Assembly: GCF_022163125.1 (NCBI RefSeq)
Contig: NZ_CP091881.1
Location: 4,836,001-4,900,000, forward strand
Source of the DNA: Paenibacillus sp. HWE-109
GTDB lineage: Bacteria; Bacillota; Bacilli; Paenibacillales; NBRC-103111
DNA: 64,000 bases
Reading direction: 5' to 3'
Below the pieces are notes generated by a model. It ran no database searches, had not been told where the DNA came from, and was given only the letters and a program-made list of their open reading frames with translations. Positions 17,093 through 24,800 of this stretch are shown piece after piece. Each line of letters opens with the position of its first letter. Position 1 is the stretch's first letter. A program made the position numbers and the translations under genes.

Positions 17093-17121
17093 TATTATGC
17101 ATAGTTAGAAGTATTTTCATG
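17093..17121 (-). promoter_or_regulatory. Candidate sigma-G-like promoter before the second ger set
   Basis: On the minus strand, CATG (17121-17118), 18-base spacer, CATAATA (17099-17093). This fits the forespore sigma-G pattern mATR-N18-CATNMTA. The leader would be very short (about 12 bases), so this is tentative. Confidence 0.35.
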
Positions 17122-18238
17122 TATTCATACCACTCATACGCTTCAGCTTATTTTTCCGAACGATATAAACCGCTAATAAAAGAAGCGGGATGGCTAAACC
17201 AATCGTCATATCATAAAAAAGCCACTTTTTTGAAGCCACATCGTTAAAATAGGACGTATTCGGCGCAGATATAAAGATCAAGGCATAACAAATCGCAGCG
17301 GTAGGAATGGTTAACATTTTGTAATCCTTCAGCTTCAGGAATTGGGCTATGCCTACATTTAACACGTAGAAGTAAATCGTTGCTTTAATAAACGTGGTAA
17401 TAATCCACAGAACAGCGATAAGCGCTTCCACTCTTTGCAGAAAATTACCCACATTAACTTGTTTAGCCAGCGCATAGCTGACATACAATGTATTCCCAGT
17501 CAAATATTCACCGAGGACAAGAATACTTTGCGACAATACAATTTCTAGTGCGAGGCCACCTATAAGAGCTCCGATCAGGAAGTTTTTTTTTACTTTTTTG
17601 CTATCTTTAATTTGAGGTAAGATAATGAGCAAGCAGGACATTTGCACGAATGGGAAAGTGCCTGCTTGCAGCATGCCAAGCAACACAGGCTTCACCCCAT
17701 GTTCCAATATCGGCTTTACTTGACTGAGTTCCATTGCAGGGGCAAGCATGAATATCAACACTAGCAAAATGAGTACGACCCATGGGAAGAAAACTTCTCC
17801 AGCCCGTATAATTGGCCCAAGTCCAAGGCGCACAGCGTAAATCATCGCCCCATAAAACAACAACTCAATAACCTCTATCGGCGTTTCTGGCATGACATTA
17901 CTGGTTATAAAATCACCTATTTCCCAAGAGATCCCCATTGTTGTCATCATAAAGTAGATCAAAAAAATAATATTTATAAGGGCCCCCAGCCATCTCCCTA
18001 CAATAATCGGTGTATATTGAATGAGGGAAAGCTTGGGATAAAGTCCTCCCAGCAAGGTAAAGTTCCAGGTAGCCATCAAGCCATAACCAATTCCCAGCAG
18101 TCCTGCTATCCAAGCATCTTGATGAGCGTTGCTAGCCACATCTGAAGGCATAATCAGAATGGAGTCGCCAATCATGAGAAGAATGACGATGATCGTAAAT
18201 TGGCGCGCGCTGATCATTCCCTTATCCAATTGAAGCAT
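17117..18238 (-). CDS. Germinant receptor B-subunit permease (GerAB/APC type), copy 2
   Basis: A 373-residue, ten-helix endospore germination permease. The first helix region (ISARQFTIIVILLMIGDSILIMPS) shows the family layout with a less glycine-rich motif than copy 1. The two B subunits are clearly different proteins and may sense different nutrients. It follows the small D-like gene by 19 bases and ends 42 bases before the start of the next A subunit. ATG 18238 is preceded by GAGGTAG, which is adequate. Confidence 0.9.
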   Translation of the reverse strand: MLQLDKGMISARQFTIIVILLMIGDSILIMPSDVASNAHQDAWIAGLLGIGYGLMATWNFTLLGGLYPKLSLIQYTPIIVGRWLGALINIIFLIYFMMTTMGISWEIGDFITSNVMPETPIEVIELLFYGAMIYAVRLGLGPIIRAGEVFFPWVVLILLVLIFMLAPAMELSQVKPILEHGVKPVLLGMLQAGTFPFVQMSCLLIILPQIKDSKKVKKNFLIGALIGGLALEIVLSQSILVLGEYLTGNTLYVSYALAKQVNVGNFLQRVEALIAVLWIITTFIKATIYFYVLNVGIAQFLKLKDYKMLTIPTAAICYALIFISAPNTSYFNDVASKKWLFYDMTIGLAIPLLLLAVYIVRKNKLKRMSGMNT

Positions 18239-18257
18239 CTACCTCACCTCTTCCAAG

Positions 18258-18491
18258 CTATTGTAAGAAACCGAACACCGCATCGCTAATGGGCTTATAT
18301 ATGAAAATCATAGCATCAAGCGGATTAGGGAGTTTGATATGAAGAATCTGTGTGATATTGATTGCCACACCAATGAAAAGCAAGATACTGTATGTCCATG
18401 CTTCCTTTCGCAATTGTTTGCGCCATAGAGACTTGGTTTCCAATATGAATATACCTAGCGAAACTATGAGTACGCCTAATACGCTCCACAC
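18258..18491 (-). CDS. Small two-helix membrane protein, germinant receptor D-subunit-like
   Basis: A 77-residue protein with two predicted membrane helices (about residues 3-16 and 31-50) and a short hydrophobic tail. Short two-helix D proteins are known beside ger operons in Bacillus and modulate receptor activity; this gene has that size, topology and place, between C and B. Assignment is from context and topology rather than a strong sequence motif. It begins five bases after the C-subunit stop. Confidence 0.75.
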   Translation of the reverse strand: MWSVLGVLIVSLGIFILETKSLWRKQLRKEAWTYSILLFIGVAINITQILHIKLPNPLDAMIFIYKPISDAVFGFLQ

Positions 18492-18496
18492 ATCGA

Positions 18497-19693
18497 TTAC
18501 TCCTTAACATCTTGCAAGAACGAATTCCCCTTCGTACCCAAGCGTCTGATTTTAACATCAGCCTTTATGTTTACATCGAGAGTTGCAATATTGGCATCCC
18601 AATCATTCTTTAAATCCTTCCATGCTTGCGGATTATCCTCATGAATCAGTTCACCAAATCCGTATATATCCAATTTGGTGCGTTTGTGCACCTTAAGTAC
18701 TGAACCCAGAACCAATTTCTCCAATTGCTTTCCAGCAGATTTTTCAAGCATATCAATTGTAGAAGGATCTACTAGATCAATCTCACACTCGACTTGACCA
18801 ATACTCGTTTCAGCTTGAATTTCCGCATTGATTTGGGGCTTCCCATTGATGACTATCCCTTTCAACTTGGTTTTGGAGCGGATTACTTTTAACGATATAT
18901 TCCCGCCATTAGGGCAGCTTATTATGCCAACTGTCTTATTGATGTGATTCGTCATATAGTTGTATACTTTGCTATCTTCCTCATTCATCCAACCATCCAA
19001 CTTATCTTTACGGAAATATGCCAAACCTGTATACCTTAATTGCGATGGCGGATCAATGTTCTCCGCATTCTGTCTACTTCCATCAGTCTTCTTGACTCCA
19101 ACCACTTCGATTACGGATAAAACGGGCGTTTTCCCTTCCGTAACCATTTCTTGAATAAGCTTGTCCAAGGTAACCGTTATGGTCGGCGCCCACAATTCTG
19201 AAGACGTCTTTAACGAGGAATACAATCTATTCGCAGGGATCTTCTCAAGTGGGGTCAACACCTTCAGCACATTCTCCGCCGAAGAATTTTTGGCAACAAC
19301 GATATAGAAATCGGTTCGGGACTCTTGATCCCTCGACAGCATCTCCAATGGCTTGGAAATGCCTTCCTTCGCCAACTCCTCTCCCAAGACAAGCACGCGA
19401 ACATGGGCCAAATAAATTTTACGCGGCGCAACCGTCGTCATTCTTCCGAGAGCCTCAAGCACTGTTTTCCCCTCCGATTTAAACAAAACAACGGTTGCAC
19501 TGCCTGGTTTGCCGCTTTCGGCAACCGAGCTGGGGACAATAACCTGTGCAGAGATCTTATACATATCTCCGACTTTATCAATGCCTAAACCGACCGCGAC
19601 TGCGAGCTGGTTTAATTCCCGACTACTCCAGCAGCCTGTTAACAGGACCATTAACACGAGCGAAAGTAATATACCTGAGAACTTTCTCATCAA
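18497..19693 (-). CDS. Germinant receptor C-subunit lipoprotein (Ger(x)C family), copy 2
   Basis: A 398-residue lipoprotein. The signal peptide ends in VLLTGC (Cys near residue 21), followed by WSSRELNQLAVAVGLGIDK, the standard GerC opening. The rest has the conserved LEMLSRDQESRTDFYIVVAK and the C-terminal three-domain layout. The first codon may be TTG at 19693 or ATG at 19690; a GAGAGGAAG site lies upstream at a better distance for TTG. It is 18 bases downstream of the A subunit and is followed by the D-like gene. Confidence 0.92.
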   Translation of the reverse strand: MMRKFSGILLSLVLMVLLTGCWSSRELNQLAVAVGLGIDKVGDMYKISAQVIVPSSVAESGKPGSATVVLFKSEGKTVLEALGRMTTVAPRKIYLAHVRVLVLGEELAKEGISKPLEMLSRDQESRTDFYIVVAKNSSAENVLKVLTPLEKIPANRLYSSLKTSSELWAPTITVTLDKLIQEMVTEGKTPVLSVIEVVGVKKTDGSRQNAENIDPPSQLRYTGLAYFRKDKLDGWMNEEDSKVYNYMTNHINKTVGIISCPNGGNISLKVIRSKTKLKGIVINGKPQINAEIQAETSIGQVECEIDLVDPSTIDMLEKSAGKQLEKLVLGSVLKVHKRTKLDIYGFGELIHEDNPQAWKDLKNDWDANIATLDVNIKADVKIRRLGTKGNSFLQDVKE

Positions 19694-19711
19694 GATGACG
19701 TACTTCCTCTC

Positions 19712-21313
19712 CTAGTGAAAGCTGTTCATGGTTGGCGAATCTTCTTCTTCGTCTGACCTTTGATTTTTTCTGGTTATGGAATAGGGACGTGAAACCATTG
19801 CCCACCTTGGAAGCCTGAATAAGGTATCTTTCTGCTCTGACAGTTGAAACGGAGCTAGAGCGCTCATGTAAGGTACACCGAATGAGTGCAGGCTGCACAA
19901 ATGTAGGACGATCAGAATGATGCCAAGGACGATCCCGTACAAGCCGAATGTCGCGCCTAGCACCATCAGTGGAAACCTAAGTATACGAATGGAGATCGAC
20001 ATATTGTACGCAGGGATTACAAAGCTGGCCATCGCTGTAATCGACACCACAATGACCATCGCCGCAGATACAATGCCGGCCTGAACTGCCGCTTGTCCAA
20101 TGACCAACGTGCCTACGATTGAAATCGCCGAGCCGACAGCCCTGGGCATTCGGACACCTGCCTCACGCAAGATTTCGAAGGTGATCTCCATCATCAGCGC
20201 CTCAAGAAAAGCCGGAAAAGGCACACCTTCCCGTTGAGCCATCAGACTAACAAGCAAGTTAGTCGGAATCATTTCTTGATGGAACGTCGTAACGGCAACA
20301 TACAGGGAAGGCAAGATCAACGTAATTAAGAAGCATAGATATCGAATCAAGCGGATAAGCGTGCTAATGTCCCAGCGTTGGTAATAGTCTTCTGCCGATT
20401 GGAAATATTGGACAAACAGCGCTGGAACCAACAGAACAAACGGGGTTCCGCCGATAATAATCGCTATGCGCCCCTCCAATAAGCCTGCGGCGATCACATC
20501 GGGGCGCTCGGTGTTAAGTAGTGTTGGAAAGGGCGACCAAGTTTCATCCTGAATATATTCTTCGATATAGCCGCTTTCCAATATGCCGTCTATATCAATG
20601 CGGTCCAATCGCTGCCTTACTTCTTCAATGACACTATCATCAGCAATCCCTTTGAGGTACATGACTGCTACTTCGGTTCTCGTTACGCTGCCGATCTCTC
20701 TGGATTCCAGCCATAGTCTGGAATCCTTGATTTTACGCCGAATCATAGCTGTATTAATACGCAGCGATTCCGTGAAACCCTCGCGCGGTCCCCGGATAAG
20801 CGATTGCGCAGAGGGTTCCTCAACTCCTCGGTGCTCCCAGCCGCGGGTACCGGCAACCATTGCCCGATCCCTGTTTTCCATTAGAATGACGCAATCCCCG
20901 GATAACACCGCCAATATTAACGCTTCGAAATCCGTGACATCGACAAGGCCTTCGACTGTTAATACAGTCTCCTTTAACAATTTCATCGGGTCAGGATGAG
21001 CTAACAATTCAGCACTAAGTTCTGCATCTTGCTTGATTCCGATCATCAGTGGGTCCAGGACATACTGATCCAGCGTATTCTTATCCGCCAGCCCATCTGT
21101 GTAGACGACCGCCATTTGAATAGAACCATTGCCAATCAAGAATTCCTTGATAATCAAATCGCTGCTGTTTCCGATAATCTCTTTAATTTTATTCAAATTG
21201 GAATGTAAATGATTTGTTAAGGGGATCCTCACTTGCTGTTTGCTATTTAAACGGGCATGGACTCTACTTTTCTCTCCATGATGCTCCGATAATAGTTTTT
21301 TTAAAAAATTCAC
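19712..21313 (-). CDS. Germinant receptor A-subunit (GerA family), copy 2
   Basis: A 533-residue GerA-family protein, first gene of the ger block. The N-terminal cytoplasmic part (about 1-290) includes IKEFLIGNGSIQMAVVYTDGLADK. The C-terminal membrane part has YYQRWDISTLIRLIRYLCF, AQREGVPFPAFLEALMMEITFEILREAGVRMPRAVG and SIVGTLVIGQAAVQAG. The start is GTG 21313, with a GGGGGGAT site six bases upstream. It is about the usual length and lacks the N-terminal hydrophobic extension of copy 1. A weak sporulation-type promoter candidate lies at about 21335-21364. Confidence 0.92.
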   Translation of the reverse strand: MNFLKKLLSEHHGEKSRVHARLNSKQQVRIPLTNHLHSNLNKIKEIIGNSSDLIIKEFLIGNGSIQMAVVYTDGLADKNTLDQYVLDPLMIGIKQDAELSAELLAHPDPMKLLKETVLTVEGLVDVTDFEALILAVLSGDCVILMENRDRAMVAGTRGWEHRGVEEPSAQSLIRGPREGFTESLRINTAMIRRKIKDSRLWLESREIGSVTRTEVAVMYLKGIADDSVIEEVRQRLDRIDIDGILESGYIEEYIQDETWSPFPTLLNTERPDVIAAGLLEGRIAIIIGGTPFVLLVPALFVQYFQSAEDYYQRWDISTLIRLIRYLCFLITLILPSLYVAVTTFHQEMIPTNLLVSLMAQREGVPFPAFLEALMMEITFEILREAGVRMPRAVGSAISIVGTLVIGQAAVQAGIVSAAMVIVVSITAMASFVIPAYNMSISIRILRFPLMVLGATFGLYGIVLGIILIVLHLCSLHSFGVPYMSALAPFQLSEQKDTLFRLPRWAMVSRPYSITRKNQRSDEEEDSPTMNSFH

Positions 21314-21404
21314 TCCGATCCCCCCAATAGATCAAATTATTTCCAAATCTAGTCAGAGCCATACAAGAGGTTAGTGGTGTCTGCGCGAGGTTAAAAATGA
21401 AAAA

Positions 21405-21441
21405 ATCGCCAACCTGCCTAATCGTATAGGTGGTTAACGAT
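21405..21441 (-). terminator. Recurrent terminator hairpin, copy a (worn)
   Basis: ATCGCCAACC (21405-21414) pairs with GGTGGTTAACGAT (one mismatch). It is one of five related hairpins in the window and sits just downstream of the SLH pseudogene fragment. Confidence 0.7.
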
Positions 21442-21449
21442 CTTTTCGT

Positions 21450-21575
21450 GCCAAATCGCTAATTTCGGATGCATCCGAACTTGCTTCTGAGGACAGCTCA
21501 AGTTTGGCACCTGTCCGGTACTCATAAGCGCGGACGAGCATGACGGCCATCTCTTTTCTGGTCATGGATGATTTT
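21450..21575 (-). pseudogene. Fragment of an SLH-domain gene
   Basis: Reading the minus strand gives MTRKEMAVMLVRAYEYRTG, then AKLELSSEASSDASEISD. This matches the ITREEMAVMLVRAYEHRTG and SEASSDASEISD part of the neighbouring giant phosphoesterase (about 21961-22085) at protein and nucleotide level. It is cut at its upstream side by an intergenic-repeat segment and at its downstream side by a deletion running into a terminator hairpin. There is no complete gene, so it is debris of an earlier copy of the SLH-protein family. Confidence 0.85.
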
Positions 21576-21576
21576 A

Positions 21577-21771
21577 AGGGAACTACAGGCCGCTATATTA
21601 GGTAAATGTGCAGTTTCTAGGAACGAATCGGAACTACAGGGTCTTATTTCGGGTAAATACGAGTCTTTCCACGAATATTGGAGAAATAGAGGCCTCCAGT
21701 TCCCCTTCGAGAACGAAAAGGGCTATTTGGGTTAAAATAGCGTACTGACGTTCCCTTATCCAACGAAGTTA
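21577..21771. repeat. Long intergenic repeat, diverged copy C
   Basis: TTTAAGGGAACTACAGGCCG, a second GGAACTACAGGGTCTTATTT at 21630, and a TAGCGTACTGACGTTCCC end at 21738-21755 match the modules of the 8.8-kb and 55.5-kb copies. The sequence between them is more diverged. It joins the SLH fragment on one side and a terminator hairpin on the other. Confidence 0.7.
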
Positions 21772-21780
21772 CAAAAAAAA

Positions 21781-21834
21781 GATCGCCATCCATCCCTAAT
21801 CGTATTGTGGTTAGCGATTAGGTGGTTGGCGATC
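21781..21834 (-). terminator. Recurrent terminator hairpin, copy b
   Basis: GATCGCCATCC pairs with GGTGGTTGGCGATC (minor bulge), with a smaller TAATCG/CGATTA hairpin nested in the loop. It lies just after the stop of the first giant phosphoesterase; on the minus strand a T-run follows the stem. Confidence 0.85.
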
Positions 21835-21843
21835 TTCTTGTGT

Positions 21844-24800
21844 CTATTTCAGCAGGTTATAGATCGCTTGTGCAGCTTCTGCACGGGTTGTATGTTCATC
21901 CGGTACGAACAACCCTTCTTGACGGCCTGAGAGCAGCTTCGCCTTCAGCGCGCTGTTCACAAAAGGCAGGGCCCAATCACTGATCTCGGATGCATCCGAA
22001 CTTGCTTCTGAAGATGCCTCAAGTTTCGAGCCTGTCCGGTGCTCATAAGCACGGACGAGCATAACGGCCATCTCTTCTCTGGTGATGCTGCGATTCGGTT
22101 CGAAAGCTTGCTGCGCATTGCCGGTAATGATGCCCGCTTTATAGGCGGCAGCCACTTCCTTCGCATACCAATCTTTCTCTGTCACATCACCAAACGGAGA
22201 CGTATCAGCAGATGAAAGACCTAGCGTCCGGGCTAACAATGCTGCGAACTCGGCACGGGATATATCTTTGCCAGGTGCAAAGGTCGCATCCGTCGCCCCA
22301 TTCACGATATGTTGGGCGGACAGTTCTCGAATCGTCGAGTATGCCCAGTGCTGGTTGGTTACATCATTGTAATTCTTCTCCAACGAAAGCACGGCGTATT
22401 GGCTAAGTCGATCAGTTCCGACTTCGATAGCGGTATTTCCATTCACACGTTTTCCGCCTAAGTAGACCAGGCTTCCGTCTTTCTTAATCTCGTAGATGCC
22501 AGCCAGCTTCGGATCCATTCCCGCAGGTATCGGGAACGTCATTGTGACAGGCTTATCAAGCTTAGCCAAGACAAACTGTTTACCATCTGCGTTGGTCACG
22601 AAGATCGAGAGAGCAACCATTTGTCCGCCTAACTTGTAATTCGCGTTGTCCTTGCGGCTTGCTTCTTGGAGCGTCCGTTCCGCCTGCTCTGCTGCAACCG
22701 GCTCGATTTTCACCGTAATCTCAGCCTTGTTGTCCGGTTCTGGCAGCAAATCGCTTGCGGATTTCAACAGATCCCCAGGAAGGGTCAGTTTGACGTTCGG
22801 TGCCTGAACTTGCAAGGTGCGTCCGTTAAACTGCTCGGCCTGCTCCACCCCAATAATCACGCGATTCTTTCCTTCCGGTAGTTCGACGGATACGGATGAC
22901 TGATTTTCCTTTAAGTCATCGTCCTTGATAATTACTGCATCTTCTGGCAACTTCGGCTTATCCGGCGTTGTCGATGATCCTGGAGTTTCGGATGGACCCG
23001 GATCTGAATTTGACGAACGATTTACTGTAATGCCATATTGCTTGAACGTACCATCCTGCGCCGTTACCGTAACGGTAATCGCATTATTACCCACAACCAA
23101 ATTTTCACCGCCATGCACTGCTACCGTTGCAGCAGAACTTGCTGCCGTGTAGGTGACAGTGGTCACCGTTGTTTCATACGGCACCAACAACGCGTAGCCG
23201 AGCTTGTCCGACGCGAAGCCGTTCACTGTCGTTCCATTTACGCGCAAATCCACTAAAGAAGCGTCAGACGACAGCGCTTGTGTCTGTCTGGTTACCGCAA
23301 TGCTGTACACCTTTGTTGTGCCGTCTTGCGCCGTAACCGTTACGGTCACCGGATTGTTGCCCACAACCAAATTCTCGCCGCCATTCACCGCTACCGTTGC
23401 AAATAGACTTGCCGCCGTGTAGGTGACTTTGGTCACTGTTGTTACATACGGCACCAACAACGCGTAGCCGAGCTTGTCCGAAGCGAAGCCGTTCACTGTC
23501 GTTCCATTTACGCGCAAATCCACTAAAGAAGCGTCGGACGACAGCGCTTGTGTCTGTCTAGTTACCGCAATGCTGTAAATCTTTGTCGTGCCGTCCTGCG
23601 CCGTTACCGTAACGGTAATCGCATTATTACCCACAACCAAATTTTCACCGCCATGCACTGCTACCGTTGCAGCAGAACTTGCTGCCGTGTAGGTGACAGT
23701 GGTCACCGTTGTTTCATACGGCACCAACAACGCGTAGCCGAGCTTGTCCGACGCGAAGCCGTTCACTGTCGTTCCATTTACGCGCAAATCCACTAAAGAA
23801 GCGTCAGACGACAGTGATTGTGTCTGCCTGGTTACCGCAATGCTGTAAATCTTTGTCGTGCCGTCCTGCGCCGTTACCGTAACGGTAATCGCATTATTAC
23901 CCACAACCAAATTTTCACCGCCATTCACTGCTACCGTTGCAGATGGACTTGCCGCCGTGTAGGTGACAGTCGTCACCGTTGTTTCATACGGCACCGACAA
24001 CGCGTAGCTCAGCTTGTCAGTTGCGAAGCCGTGCACTGTCGTTCCATTTACACCCAAATCCACTAAAGAAGCGTCGGACGACAGCGCTTGTGTCTGCCTG
24101 GTTACCGAAATGCTGTACACCCTTGTTGTGCCGTCTTGCGCCGTAACCGTTACGGTCACCGGATTGTTGCCCACAACCAAATTCCCACCGCCATTCACTG
24201 CTACTGTTGCAGCAGGACTTCCCGCCGTGTAGGTGACAGTGGTCGCCGTTGTTTCATACGGCACTGACATCGCATAGTCAAACTTATCCGGTGCGAAGCC
24301 GCTAAGCGAAACGCCGTTCAACTTCAAATCTGTCAAAGTTGCATCGCCGCTTGAAACTTGTTCGCCCGTAAAATCGATTTCGCTCATGCTGGTAAATTTC
24401 GCGGAGTTCGTATTATACGTTGACGTAACGACGAATTTCACGTAACGACCATTCAGAGTTTTGCCAAACGAAGCATAATCCGAATAAACAGTGCCTGTCC
24501 ATGTCTTACCGAATGTCCCGGTAACTTTGTTGGCCGGATTGGCCAAGTAAACAGTGTTCTTCAAGTCGGCCAAATTGTCCGAGGCATATAATTCAAACGT
24601 TTTTGGGAATCCCATATCGCCTTGGTTGAGACGGCTCTTTCTGTTAACACCATTGATACTATGCGTGCTCTTCATATCGACGATAACCCAATGAGGGAAA
24701 TCTGGCACGGGGGACTGCCATTTGGAATGCCAAATGGATGACAACGAATCGTCGAGAATGTTGCTCGCGTAATCACCATCATTGTCTGCGTAAGAACTGA

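Noticed and set aside
23038..24232. Series of overlapping plus-strand frames every 270 bases
   Set aside because: They are antisense shadows of the tandem cadherin-like repeats in the minus-strand gene; no ribosome sites or independent families.
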